Positions 16,573 through 25,143 of a stretch of 36,500 bases of DNA are shown here, piece by piece. This stretch comes from Acidobacteriota bacterium. Its GTDB lineage: Bacteria; Acidobacteriota; Terriglobia; 20CM-2-55-15. Position numbers and translations under genes: made by a program. The stretch is taken from positions 1-36,500 of the forward strand of contig QHWY01000231.1 in NCBI GenBank assembly GCA_003223875.1, given 5' to 3'. Under the pieces are notes generated by a model that saw only the letters and a program-made list of their open reading frames with translations, did not search any database and was not told the origin of the DNA. The stretch's first letter is position 1; each line of letters starts with the position of its first letter.

Positions 16573-16845
16573 TCCTGCAATCGAGGGCAATATCGAGATC
16601 GTATCCCCATTCTTCAGTTCCGTGTCGAGTTCCTTCTTGTCCCGGATATTGTCCTCATTCACGAACACGTTGATGAATCGCTTGACGGTTTCACCGTCAT
16701 CGAGGACCCGATCGCCAAAACCCTTGAATTGCGAATCCATTTTCTGAAGGACTTCTCTCACTGTGGCGCCCTCGATCTTCACCTCGGACTGGCCGGCCGT
16801 CAACGGTCTCAGCGGTGTTGGAATTTTCACGGTGACGCTGCTCAT
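16519..16845 (-). CDS. cysO: CysO-like sulfur-carrier protein with an abnormal C-terminal extension
   Basis: 108 residues. Residues 1-92 form a MoaD/ThiS ubiquitin-like fold closely resembling mycobacterial CysO: VTVKIPTPLRPLTAGQ, then RFINVFVNEDNIR and ILPSIAGG. In this family the final Gly-Gly is adenylated, made a thiocarboxylate and donates sulfur to build cysteine on the carrier. Here Gly91-Gly92 is not the end: the Gly92 codon is the last triplet of a perfect palindrome, and 16 more residues (KFGVRRVNSLFFELQK) are read through it. As translated the protein cannot be activated unless trimmed. The start overlaps the peptidase stop as ATGA, so the genes are coupled. Symbol by similarity. 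Confidence 0.88.
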   Translation of the reverse strand: MSSVTVKIPTPLRPLTAGQSEVKIEGATVREVLQKMDSQFKGFGDRVLDDGETVKRFINVFVNEDNIRDKKELDTELKNGDTISILPSIAGGKFGVRRVNSLFFELQK

Positions 16846-17297
16846 TTCGATTCTCCTTCTTCGGGTACGCTCACGAGGGGCTCCTCGTAGAACTTTCTCT
16901 CGCTTTCATTGAGCACCCAGCTTTGGGCGCCGGCAACAGTTCCATTCTGGACCGAGACAATGACGTACGACCAAGCCGTTGCCATAATCTCCATGGCGCG
17001 ATCCGTATCGGTTTGCGACGCCCGTGAGGGGTGATCCGGATGCGAATGATAAACGCCTATGATATCCCACGGCCCGTTCTCAAATTCCCGTGTGGCGCGT
17101 AAATAGTCGACTGGGTCCATCAGGTAGCGGTCGCGTGCCCTTTCCGTGTTCAGATTCTTGCATTGCCGGAATGCGTGCACCGAGTGGTTTTTGTCCTCGT
17201 CGGAGGTGCCGATCAGCAAACCACAGCATTCGTATGGGTAGGATTGCTCGGTATGATCGTAGATTTGCCGTAGCAATGACGCTGGTATTTTGATCAT
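16842..17297 (-). CDS. mec: Mec-type JAMM/MPN+ metallopeptidase
   Basis: 151 residues. The zinc site is complete: Glu23 in YECCGLLIG, then H84-S-H86-P with Ser94 and Asp97 (HSHPDHPSRASQTD), the JAMM motif. The closest known role is mycobacterial Mec+, which cuts cysteine off the CysO C-terminus, completing CysO-dependent cysteine synthesis. The gene is followed by the cysO-like gene with ATGA overlap and preceded by a B3/B4-domain gene with another ATGA overlap. A cysM-type synthase and an activating E1-like enzyme are not in the window. The Cys-rich start (ECC) is ordinary for the family. Confidence 0.9.
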   Translation of the reverse strand: MIKIPASLLRQIYDHTEQSYPYECCGLLIGTSDEDKNHSVHAFRQCKNLNTERARDRYLMDPVDYLRATREFENGPWDIIGVYHSHPDHPSRASQTDTDRAMEIMATAWSYVIVSVQNGTVAGAQSWVLNESERKFYEEPLVSVPEEGESK

Positions 17298-17932
17298 AAC
17301 TCGATCGAAGATTTCATGACCCCGGCGTTAAAGCGCATCATTGTCTCCGCAAACTCCGGCAGAGGAATTGTGGTGCGCGGCGGGGCGAACGTGATCCACA
17401 AAATGCGCGTGGACTCGTTTGTCACGCGGGTGCGCATCGAATCCGAAATCGGGCTGCCGAACGGCCCTTCCTGATCCACAAGCAGCGGGAAATGAGCCAG
17501 ATTCAATTGATCGCGCCCGATGCCGGTATACGTCTCGCCTTCCCGGCCGACACGCCACGTGATGGGTGGCTTCAACCTGTCGGCATCGTATAAGCCCATC
17601 GGCCAGAGCGTCTTCAAAGAGAAGTAATTTACCAGATCTACGACCGAATTGATGAAATACAGCCCCTTTCCTTTGACCGCCCGCCGCAAGAGCGACTCCG
17701 AAGAAGGCCTGTAGCGCGTGGGATCCAAACCGGCCCGATGAAAAATCGCGCGGATCTGTTTCACCATCGGGATTTCTCCGGGCTGCTGAGCTTTGTACTT
17801 GCGCGCGAATTCGTCGGCAAGATCGTTCAACATCGTCTTCAATTCTTCTGATGATTCCTGAACTCGCACTCCATCGATCTGCAAAAGGCCGACGCGCGCT
17901 GCGCCTTCAAACTCGCTGGCGATGTGAATCAT
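17294..17932 (-). CDS. B3/B4 tRNA-binding (editing-like) domain protein
   Basis: 212 residues. The part from about residue 75 (RYRPSSESLLRRAVKGKGLY FINSVVDLVNYFSLKTLWPM GLYD) to 170 (DQEGPFGSP) matches the free-standing B3/B4 domain, related to the editing domain in the beta subunit of phenylalanyl-tRNA synthetase. Free forms may check amino acids or mischarged tRNA, but their substrate is mostly unknown. It is first in a coupled operon with the Mec- and CysO-like genes, which suggests a tie to cysteine or amino-acid quality control; that tie is inference. Confidence 0.8.
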   Translation of the reverse strand: MIHIASEFEGAARVGLLQIDGVRVQESSEELKTMLNDLADEFARKYKAQQPGEIPMVKQIRAIFHRAGLDPTRYRPSSESLLRRAVKGKGLYFINSVVDLVNYFSLKTLWPMGLYDADRLKPPITWRVGREGETYTGIGRDQLNLAHFPLLVDQEGPFGSPISDSMRTRVTNESTRILWITFAPPRTTIPLPEFAETMMRFNAGVMKSSIEL

Positions 17933-17950
17933 AAGTCGCTCATTATAGAA

Positions 17951-18068
17951 CTCCCCTCCTAAGTTAGGAGGGGAGGCTGCGAGGACGAAGTCCGAGCAGA
18001 CGGGGTGGTTCCCATAGGAACCACCCCGCCTCGCTTCGCTCGGCTCCCCTCCTAACTTAGGAGGGGAG
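17951..18068. repeat. Composite palindromic element, copy 1
   Basis: CTCCCCTCCTAAGTTAGGAG at the left and the mirror-image TCCCCTCCTAACTTAGGAGG at the right enclose a hairpin GGGGTGGTTCCC...GGAACCACCCC, and outer parts also pair (GAGC...GCTC). The whole 118 nt can fold into one long branched stem. This copy lies between divergent genes, 18 nt from one start and 13 nt from the dinG start. Confidence 0.88.
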
Positions 18069-18081
18069 TTTATAATCCGGT

Positions 18082-19941
18082 ATGCGGGATTTCTTCGGGC
18101 CCGGTGGAGTTCTCGAGCAACGATTGGAAGATTACGAGTACCGGCCCTCCCAGGTGCGGATGGCGGAAGCCGTTCATCGAGCGCTTGAAGAACAGAGCCA
18201 CGTCATCATCGAAGCTGGGACTGGAACGGGAAAGACGCTGGCCTATCTGTTGCCTGCATTGCTACACGGCCGGAGAATTCTGGTATCGACGGGCACCAAG
18301 ACACTCCAGGATCAAATTTTCTATAAGGACATTCCCCTGCTGGAAAGTGTTATCGGGCGCCCGATTCGAGCGGCATACCTCAAAGGACGAAATAATTATC
18401 TCTGCCGGCTGAAGCTTGAAACGCTGCATGCGGAAGGCTTGTTCAGCTCGCGAGAGCTGCGAAGATTCCAATCCATCCTCGATTGGGCACAAGAGACCGA
18501 AACCGGCGACCGGGCGGAATTGGGATCGGTTGGCGAGGATTCCGACCTGTGGGCGCGCATGGATGCGCGCCGCGACCGATGTTTGGGCACGAAATGCAAA
18601 GACTATGATCGATGCTTTCTCACGCTCATGCGGCAGAAGGCGATGGAAGCCGACATTGTTGTGGTGAATCACCATCTGTTTTTTGCCGATTTGGCGATTC
18701 GCAAGTCCGATGTTGCGGCGATCCTTCCGGACTACAGTGCTGTGATTTTCGATGAAGCCCACGACCTTGAAGACGTCGCGACCGAGTATTTCGGATTTCA
18801 TATCAGTAATTACCGCCTCGCCGAGTTCATCCACGATGCGCGAAAGCTCGAAGCCGACGTCGAGGTTGTATCGCAGGCTTCCGAGAAATTCTTCAACGGC
18901 TTTGCCCTGCTTCGCGAGGGCCGGCATCCTGTTGGCAGGCTCGATGGAATCGACTCGCTCATCGGAGCTCTTCAGGAAGCCCGCCATTCCATCAAACAGA
19001 AGAAAGATTTCTCGGGCGAATACGAAACTCTTGCTCGGCGTGCCGGCGAGCTGGAAAGCGAGCTCGAGGTTTTTCGCAGCGGTGATCTCGAAAACTATGT
19101 CTCATGGATCGAGCGGCGCGACCGTGGAGTTTTTCTCGAAGCGTGTCCGATCGATGTCTCGGGAATGCTTGCCGAACGGCTCTTCACGCGGGTGCCGACA
19201 TGCGTGCTGACATCGGCCACGCTGACGGTGGGCGATTCCTTTGACTATGTTCGAGCCCGGGTCGGGTTCAACGAAGGCCGGGAATTGTCACTCGCAACGG
19301 AGTTCGACGTCCGCAAGCAGGCACTCCTTTACATTCCGCCAGGGATGCCCGATTACCGGCATCCCTGCTACCTCGATCGCGCGGCGGAGGAGATTCGCGC
19401 GATCCTGCGCGCCTCTCATGGCCGTGCCTTCGTCCTATTCACGAGTTACCGTCAGATGGAAACGATGTTTCAAACGCTGTCCGGAGATCTCCCCTACCCG
19501 TGTATGGTTCAGGGCAAAGCGGGCGGCAAGAGCCGCCTGCTGGAAGAATTCAAGATGACGCCGAATGCGGTCCTGTTTGCCACAGCGAGCTTTTGGCAGG
19601 GAGTGGATGTCAAAGGTGAGGCGCTCAGCGCCGTGATCATTGACAAATTGCCGTTTCAGGTGCCTACCGATCCACTCGTCGCGGCGCGCAGCGCGCGTAT
19701 CCAGCGCGAGGGTGGAAATCCGTTCGCCCAATACCATGTCCCAAATGCGATCTTGCGATTGAAGCAAGGTTTGGGCCGGCTGCTGCGTTCAACAACGGAT
19801 CGCGGAATTCTGGCCGTGCTCGACAACCGGATCAGCACGAAGCCGTATGGGAGGCTGTTCATGGAAAGCCTGCCGGATTATGAAGTGACCGACAGTGTCG
19901 AGAAGCTGGTGGAATTCATGGATAACAAACTCCCCTCCTAA
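18082..19941 (+). CDS. dinG: DinG/YoaA-family ATP-dependent DNA helicase
   Basis: 619 residues. Helicase motif I EAGTGTGKT (44-52), motif Ia STGTKTLQDQ, motif II DEAHDLED near 226, a QGVDVKGEALS motif and GRLLRSTTDRG at motif VI show an XPD-like superfamily 2 helicase. Four cysteines (C108 and CLGTKCKDYDRC at about 172-183) make the [4Fe-4S] site of DinG-type enzymes. The exonuclease domain of Gram-positive DinG is absent, as in the E. coli form. It probably unwinds DNA or R-loop structures in repair. The last residues LPS and the TAA stop come from a repeat element. Confidence 0.93.
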   Translation: MRDFFGPGGVLEQRLEDYEYRPSQVRMAEAVHRALEEQSHVIIEAGTGTGKTLAYLLPALLHGRRILVSTGTKTLQDQIFYKDIPLLESVIGRPIRAAYLKGRNNYLCRLKLETLHAEGLFSSRELRRFQSILDWAQETETGDRAELGSVGEDSDLWARMDARRDRCLGTKCKDYDRCFLTLMRQKAMEADIVVVNHHLFFADLAIRKSDVAAILPDYSAVIFDEAHDLEDVATEYFGFHISNYRLAEFIHDARKLEADVEVVSQASEKFFNGFALLREGRHPVGRLDGIDSLIGALQEARHSIKQKKDFSGEYETLARRAGELESELEVFRSGDLENYVSWIERRDRGVFLEACPIDVSGMLAERLFTRVPTCVLTSATLTVGDSFDYVRARVGFNEGRELSLATEFDVRKQALLYIPPGMPDYRHPCYLDRAAEEIRAILRASHGRAFVLFTSYRQMETMFQTLSGDLPYPCMVQGKAGGKSRLLEEFKMTPNAVLFATASFWQGVDVKGEALSAVIIDKLPFQVPTDPLVAARSARIQREGGNPFAQYHVPNAILRLKQGLGRLLRSTTDRGILAVLDNRISTKPYGRLFMESLPDYEVTDSVEKLVEFMDNKLPS

Positions 19942-20083
19942 GTTAGGAGGGGAGGCTTCGCGAACCGCGAAGCGCGAGCCCGATAGGGCGAAGCCTCAAA
20001 GGAAATGAGCGAAGACGGGGTGGTTCCCAATGAGAACCACCCCGCCTCGCTTCGCTCGGCACCCCTCCTAACTTAGGAGGGGA
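19930..20083. repeat. Composite palindromic element, copy 2, shared 3' end of dinG and the VOC gene
   Basis: Same build as copy 1 with an extra GCGAAGCGCGAGCCCGATAG-type module (19967-19999). It sits exactly between convergent genes. The left arm gives dinG its stop (CTCCCCTCCTAA) and the right arm gives the VOC gene its stop on the other strand (CCCCTCCTAAGTTAG). Confidence 0.9.
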
Positions 20084-20826
20084 CTCGCGATATACCATTG
20101 GTTCCCCCAGGCATCCTCAACGCCTCCATGCCGATCCCCGTAGGACTGGTCGCCTAGGGGTGAGATCGATTTTGCTCCACTGCGCAAGGCCTGCTCATAG
20201 AGCGCATCGCAATCCGGAACATACATGTAGATCATGCTTGGCATCGGCCGCATCCAATTGTGGTTTGTCGACTCGCTCACTCCCACCACCGAGTTCCCCA
20301 TCTTCATCGACGCGTACAACCCCTGAGGCCATTCGTAACGCTCGATTTCCTCGGCGTTGAACGCTCGTTTCAGGAACTCGATAAGACGGGTTGCTCCTGC
20401 CGCGACCAAATCCACCGTTACGGAATTACGGCCTGCTCGAATGTAACTGCCGCCGAGGTGTGTTGTGATGACCCATTGATTTCCCGCCGGGTCCTGCACA
20501 CAACCGAACCGGTCACCGTAATCATCTCGGATGGGCTCCAGTTCAACGCCGCCCGCGCTGAGAGCGCGCTTGCGGATGTCGTCCACGTTAGGCACGTAGA
20601 TCAACAAGCACACCGGCATCTTCAGGCCCGAACCTCCGCCGATCATCAGCATGGAATCGCCGATCCGAACCTCCGCATGGAATCGGCCAGGAGCGATTTC
20701 AGCTCGCTCCGTCTCTTCGGCATCGAACGCACGCTTCAAGAAATCGACCAACTCCGGTCCCGGAGGCAGCAGGTACGGAGTGATCGTTCGGAATCCGGGA
20801 CGCAAGATACGCGTTTTTGTCGTCAT
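20068..20826 (-). CDS. Double VOC-domain (glyoxalase/PhnB-like) protein
   Basis: 252 residues made of two similar halves: residues 1-125 (FRTITPYLLPPGPELVDFLK RAFDAEETER, then DDYGDRFGCVQDPAGNQWVI) and 130-250 (AAGATRLIEFLKRAFNAEEI, then DQSYGDRHGGVEDAWGNQWY). Both have the D-x-x-G-N-Q-W strand of vicinal oxygen chelate proteins of the PhnB/DUF1428-like group. Metal ligands are not complete in either half, so an enzymatic role is unsure; some relatives give drug resistance or bind small molecules. The C-terminal SPLLS is encoded by the neighbouring repeat element. Confidence 0.82.
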   Translation of the reverse strand: MTTKTRILRPGFRTITPYLLPPGPELVDFLKRAFDAEETERAEIAPGRFHAEVRIGDSMLMIGGGSGLKMPVCLLIYVPNVDDIRKRALSAGGVELEPIRDDYGDRFGCVQDPAGNQWVITTHLGGSYIRAGRNSVTVDLVAAGATRLIEFLKRAFNAEEIERYEWPQGLYASMKMGNSVVGVSESTNHNWMRPMPSMIYMYVPDCDALYEQALRSGAKSISPLGDQSYGDRHGGVEDAWGNQWYIASPLLS

Positions 20827-20847
20827 AGTTGCCTTTTTTTAGCACAC

Positions 20848-20926
20848 AACTGTAGCGGCGGTCTATGACCGCGGACAGTCCAGCAATTTAGAAATTGTCG
20901 GCGCTCAATAGACCGCCGCTACAGTT
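20848..20926. repeat. Palindromic repeat, ACTGTAGCGGCGG family, copy 1
   Basis: AACTGTAGCGGCGGTCTAT (20848-20866) and its exact reverse complement (20908-20926) flank a 41-nt centre. It sits between the VOC gene start and the CPBP gene, 17 nt before the latter's ATG. A related copy is at 27041-27098. Confidence 0.88.
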
Positions 20927-20943
20927 GAAAGGTAGAATCCAAC

Positions 20944-23900
20944 ATGCTCCCAAGACCCTGGGTTTGGATCGTCTTCCTTCTACTCTCCGCCGGCGCGGCG
21001 ATTTTTACATTCCGCAATTTCTCTACAGCCTTCCCTCTGGTCTCAATAGAGCTGAAGATGGATCGCGCCGCTGCGATTCATTCAGGGCGCACGCTCGCGG
21101 ATAAATTTGCATGGCCGCCGGCTGGATCCGATCAGGCGGCCGAATTCGGCGGCGATCAAGAAGTACAAAACTTTATCGAGCTCGAGGGTGGAGGTAAACA
21201 AGAGCTTGGCCGAATCTTAAAGGAAAAAACCTTCGCGCTGTATACATGGCGCGTGCGGCATTTCAAACAGGGTGACGCTCACGAGACTTTGATTCGATTC
21301 ACACCGGACGGAGTGCCATACGGATTTTACGTGAAGCTTCCGGACCAGGAGCCGGGCGACACCAAGGCGGTGAGCGAAGCGCAGCAGATCGCGGAAAGCG
21401 CCGCACAGCGCGATTGGAATATCGATTTCGGCAGATATCGCGTCGTGGAATCCTCCAAAGATGTGAAGCCTGGCGGGCGCACGGACCACGCGTTTGTCTA
21501 TGAGCGGCAGGATCAACGGCTCGGCGAAGGCCGGTATCGGCTGCGGCTGATGGTCGGCGGCGACAAGCTGACCGAGCTTACGCATTTCGTCCAAATTCCC
21601 GAGGCATTCACGCGGCGCTACGAACAGATGCGTTCGGCCAATGACGCGATCGGCGCCTTTTCTCAAATCGTCACCTTCGGTTTATACATTCTTGGCTTCT
21701 GCGGCGTCGGTCTGTTTTTCATGATTCGCTACCGTTGGGTTCTCTGGCGGCAGCCTCTGGCTTGGGCTCTGCTTATTGCGCTCTTGATGGCGCTTCAACA
21801 ACTCAACTCCTGGCCGCTCGTCTGGATGAGATATGACACGGCTCTGCCCGCAAGCGGATTTGCCATTCGGCAGTTCCTTCGGGCCGCCTCCATTTTCGGC
21901 GTATTCTCGATATTGCTGACGGTCTCTTTCATGGCCGCCGAAACGCTGTCACGGCGGGCCTTTCCTCATCATGTCCAGTTTTGGAAGGTATGGTCGCGTC
22001 CCGTTTCTGCTTCGAAACTTATTTTTGGGGAAACGCTCGCCGGCTACCTTCTTGTTGCGCCCTTTTTCGTTTACGAGATCGCTCTCTATTTTTTCGCTCA
22101 GGAAAGACTTGGTTGGTGGACCCCGTCGGACACGCTTTTGAATCCGGATATGTTCGCCACGTATGTCCCGTCGCTTGCTGCGATTGTGCAGGCCGCGCAA
22201 GCGGGCTTTTGGGAAGAATGTTTATTTCGCGCGGCGCCTCTAGCATCGGCGGCGCTTATCGGCGACAAATTCGGAAAACGGCGCGCGTTCATTGGAGCGG
22301 GGATGATCTTGCAGGCGGTTGTCTTCGCATCGGGACACGCCGGCTATGCGAACCAGCCGGCTTATGCGCGCGTGGTTGAGCTGATCATTCCATCGTTTGT
22401 GTTTGGCGGTGTGTATCTGGCGTTTGGGCTTCTGCCCGGCATCGTGCTCCATTTCACGTACGACACGGTTTGGATGTCACTGCCGCTCTTCGTCTCTTCT
22501 ACAGGACGCGCTCACCTCGAACAGGCCATCGTTGCAGTTGTTGTTCTGGTCCCGCTCTGGGTCATTCTGGCGAATCGCATTCGAGCAGGATCATGGACGG
22601 AAGTGTCGGGCGCAGTCCTGAATGGCGCGTGGAACCCTGGCGAGATTCCGGAAGCATCGCCCAAAATCGCAACCGCCCAGGTGCAGACATTCGTATCGCC
22701 CGTGATTTTGCGCGCCTTGCCGATCATAGGTGTCATAGGGCTGGTCTTGTGGATTGCGGCCTCACCCTTTCGTCTGGATGTTCCTCCGATTCAAATAACT
22801 CGTAGTGAGGCCGAGCGACAAGCGCGGCAGGCTCTCAATGATCGCGGAGTCCAATTGGACCAATCCTGGAGAGTGCTCAGCCGGATTGAAGGACAGCCGG
22901 GTGAGCAGAACCGATTTGTCAGGCAAAAGGCGGGCCGCAGCGTATACGAAAGACTTCTTGGAACGTACCTCACCCCGCCGCACTGGTTCGTGCGATTTGC
23001 CCGTTTCCAGGGCGACGTTGCCGAACGTGCCGAAGAATTTCACGCGTTCATCGACGGCAATGGCCGCGCGTTTCGCCTCACTCATGATTTGCCCGAAGCG
23101 CGGCCGGGAAAAGGCTTGACAGAAGAAGAAGCGCGGAAGGTTGCTACAGATGTGGTTCACGAGCGCCTCGGGTCACACGCAGCGTCGCTGAAAGAAATCT
23201 CAGCGGAAGCCAGCAAGAAGCCGGCGCGGACCGATTGGACTTTTGTATTCAAAGACACCGAGGATTACGGCCTGCCCGAAGGCGAACCGAGAATCTCGAT
23301 AGAAATTGCGGGAGACGAAGTTGTCGACACGGGCCGTTATGTCTACGTTCCGGAAGAGTGGTCGCGAAACGAGCGAAGGCAGCAAAATCTTCCTGAAATT
23401 TTCCGCGCGGTTTGTGCTGTCCTGCTGATCGGCATTGTTGTTTCCGCGTCCATTATCGGTATTGTCCGATGGAGTCGCCGTCGAAACTTCTCAGCCGGAA
23501 CGTTCTACAGGTTGTATGGATTACTGTTTCTCATCAGTGTAGTCAATGTCCTGAACAACTGGCCCGTTCAGGCCTCGCAAGCTTCAACTGCTCAGCCGCT
23601 CGCACTGCAAACGGGAATCGTCATAGCCGTTTCGCTGGTATTCGGAATTTTCAGTGCAGCCGCCCTGGCATTAGCGGGCGGTGTTATTGCGGCCAATCCG
23701 GCGGTCTCGACGTCGTCGCGGGCTGACATTACAGCAGGTGTGTCGCTGGGGCTCGCGCTGGCCGGAATTGGCGCCGTGGCGAGGTACGCGGTTCCGTCGA
23801 TGAGTCCGCTCTGGGGCAATCTCGGTCCCGCTTCAACGTTCCTTCCGATACTGACAGCGGCGCTTTCTCCGTTGACCACCTTCGCTATCCAATCGATTAT

Positions 23901-24246
23901 TCTGCTCATCGTTTTCCTTGCTCTCGTGCCAAGAACTCGCGCTGTCATGTTGTTAGTTTTAGTGGGGCTTGTCATGACGGGTTCGACAACCATTGAGACA
24001 ATCCCGTCGTGGTTGATCCTCGGTGCCACAACCGGAATTGTTCTGTTGCTGGCGTATCTCGCCGTCTTCCGGCATCAGCCGATTGTCGCGATCGTCACCG
24101 CAGCCACTCTCGTTATTCTTTCGACGTTGAGAGACGGTATCCAGCATCCGTATTCTTCGGCACTCATCGGTTCTGTGGTGGCTTCCGTCCTTGTCGCGGT
24201 TGCGGCCTGGGTCTGGTTCCGCGGATCTGTTAGAGTGATGGAATAG
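20944..24246 (+). CDS. Very long CPBP-family (CAAX-like) intramembrane protease fusion
   Basis: 1,100 residues, against 200-300 for ordinary CPBP proteases. A first membrane helix (7-24) is followed by an extracytoplasmic domain (about 30-235). Then a multi-span segment (240-535) holds the active-site pattern: E424-E425-C-L-F-R429, His465 in ASGHAGY and H503-FTY-D507. After it come another helix (about 575-592), a second soluble domain (about 605-810) similar in style to the first (EEARKVATDVVHERLG), and a block of further spans (815-1097). The two soluble domains resemble each other in layout (VYERLLGTYL, then a VRFARFQGD strand and DGNGRAFRL), suggesting internal duplication. Substrate unknown. 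The stop abuts a repeat element. Confidence 0.85.
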   Translation: MLPRPWVWIVFLLLSAGAAIFTFRNFSTAFPLVSIELKMDRAAAIHSGRTLADKFAWPPAGSDQAAEFGGDQEVQNFIELEGGGKQELGRILKEKTFALYTWRVRHFKQGDAHETLIRFTPDGVPYGFYVKLPDQEPGDTKAVSEAQQIAESAAQRDWNIDFGRYRVVESSKDVKPGGRTDHAFVYERQDQRLGEGRYRLRLMVGGDKLTELTHFVQIPEAFTRRYEQMRSANDAIGAFSQIVTFGLYILGFCGVGLFFMIRYRWVLWRQPLAWALLIALLMALQQLNSWPLVWMRYDTALPASGFAIRQFLRAASIFGVFSILLTVSFMAAETLSRRAFPHHVQFWKVWSRPVSASKLIFGETLAGYLLVAPFFVYEIALYFFAQERLGWWTPSDTLLNPDMFATYVPSLAAIVQAAQAGFWEECLFRAAPLASAALIGDKFGKRRAFIGAGMILQAVVFASGHAGYANQPAYARVVELIIPSFVFGGVYLAFGLLPGIVLHFTYDTVWMSLPLFVSSTGRAHLEQAIVAVVVLVPLWVILANRIRAGSWTEVSGAVLNGAWNPGEIPEASPKIATAQVQTFVSPVILRALPIIGVIGLVLWIAASPFRLDVPPIQITRSEAERQARQALNDRGVQLDQSWRVLSRIEGQPGEQNRFVRQKAGRSVYERLLGTYLTPPHWFVRFARFQGDVAERAEEFHAFIDGNGRAFRLTHDLPEARPGKGLTEEEARKVATDVVHERLGSHAASLKEISAEASKKPARTDWTFVFKDTEDYGLPEGEPRISIEIAGDEVVDTGRYVYVPEEWSRNERRQQNLPEIFRAVCAVLLIGIVVSASIIGIVRWSRRRNFSAGTFYRLYGLLFLISVVNVLNNWPVQASQASTAQPLALQTGIVIAVSLVFGIFSAAALALAGGVIAANPAVSTSSRADITAGVSLGLALAGIGAVARYAVPSMSPLWGNLGPASTFLPILTAALSPLTTFAIQSIILLIVFLALVPRTRAVMLLVLVGLVMTGSTTIETIPSWLILGATTGIVLLLAYLAVFRHQPIVAIVTAATLVILSTLRDGIQHPYSSALIGSVVASVLVAVAAWVWFRGSVRVME

Positions 24247-24428
24247 CTCCCCTCTCAAGTTAGGAGGGGAGGCTTCGCGAACCGCGAAGCGCGAGCCCGC
24301 GCGAAGCGCAAGCGCGATAGCGCGCAGCCTCAAGAAATAGGGCGAAGCCTTAAAAGAAGTGAGCGAAGACGGGTGGTTCCCAGAGGAACCACCCGTTCGC
24401 TCGGCACCCCTCCTAACTTAGGAGGGGA
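24247..24428. repeat. Composite palindromic element, copy 3
   Basis: 182 nt, beginning directly after the CPBP stop. Head CTCCCCTCTCAAGTTAGGAG, then GCGCGAAGCGCAAGCGCGAT modules, hairpin CGGGTGGTTCCC/GGAACCACCCG, and tail CCCCTCCTAACTTAGGAGGG. The tail ends 4 nt before the queE ATG and provides its Shine-Dalgarno. Confidence 0.9.
24420..24425 (+). promoter_or_regulatory. Shine-Dalgarno of queE contributed by the repeat element
   Basis: AGGAGG lies seven bases before ATG 24433 and belongs to the right arm of composite element copy 3. It decides the queE start over the upstream in-frame codon at 24373, which falls inside the element. Confidence 0.75.
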
Positions 24429-24432
24429 CGAC

Positions 24433-25068
24433 ATGCGCATCACGGAGATCTTTTTCTCAATTCAAGGCGAATCCACACACGCGGGCGAGCCATGTGTATT
24501 TGTGCGCCTGACGGGCTGCTCGCTCCGCTGTGTCTATTGCGATACGAAGTATTCCTATGCCGGCGGCCGGGAAATGTCCCTAGAGGAAGTGCTGGGTATC
24601 GTCGCCGATTATCCGGCGACCCTGGTTGAAGTCACTGGCGGCGAACCATTGGAGCAAGAAGAAGTCTATCCGCTGATGGCATCGCTTCTCGGTCGCGGCT
24701 ACACCGTCATGCTCGAGACGGGAGGACACCACAGCGTGACACGGGTGCCGAAGCCGGTAATCAAGATCATCGATATCAAATGCCCGGACAGTCATGAAGG
24801 CCACACCGTCTGCTGGGAGAATCTTGACCTGGCCGAGCCACACGATGAATTCAAATTTGTGATCTCGTCGCGAGCCGATTACGAGTGGTCGAAAACGATC
24901 TATCTCGAAAAGCTCCGTGGGAAGCCCCATCCCGTTCTCTTTTCGCCGGCTCATCATGACCTGCCCGCCGCAAACTTGGCCCGCTGGATTCTCGACGACG
25001 GCTTGCCGGTTCGCCTTCAACTGCAGATCCACAAATACATATGGGGCGCGGATATCCGCGGAGTCTGA
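24433..25068 (+). CDS. queE: 7-carboxy-7-deazaguanine synthase QueE (radical SAM)
   Basis: 211 residues. The radical-SAM cluster motif CxxxCxxC is at C29, C33 and C36 (GCSLRCVYCDT), preceded by EIFFSIQGEST and followed by VEVTGGEPL, all hallmarks of QueE. It converts 6-carboxytetrahydropterin to 7-carboxy-7-deazaguanine, the second dedicated step toward preQ0/queuosine. It is followed 75 nt later by queC; queD and folE are not in the window. The upstream extension of the frame is inside a repeat and is rejected as coding. Confidence 0.95.
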   Translation: MRITEIFFSIQGESTHAGEPCVFVRLTGCSLRCVYCDTKYSYAGGREMSLEEVLGIVADYPATLVEVTGGEPLEQEEVYPLMASLLGRGYTVMLETGGHHSVTRVPKPVIKIIDIKCPDSHEGHTVCWENLDLAEPHDEFKFVISSRADYEWSKTIYLEKLRGKPHPVLFSPAHHDLPAANLARWILDDGLPVRLQLQIHKYIWGADIRGV

Positions 25069-25143
25069 CCCTTTGACTTTTCAGCGCTAACCCTATTAAA
25101 CTTCAAGCTCTTGGCTGGCCTCATGGATCAGAATTCCAACAAA

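Noticed and set aside
20068..20868. Plus-strand ORFs across the VOC gene
   Set aside because: They are antisense shadows; the minus frame has two clear VOC domains.
24247..24432. Queuosine-type riboswitch before queE
   Set aside because: The leader is entirely composite palindromic element, whose other copies precede or follow unrelated genes.
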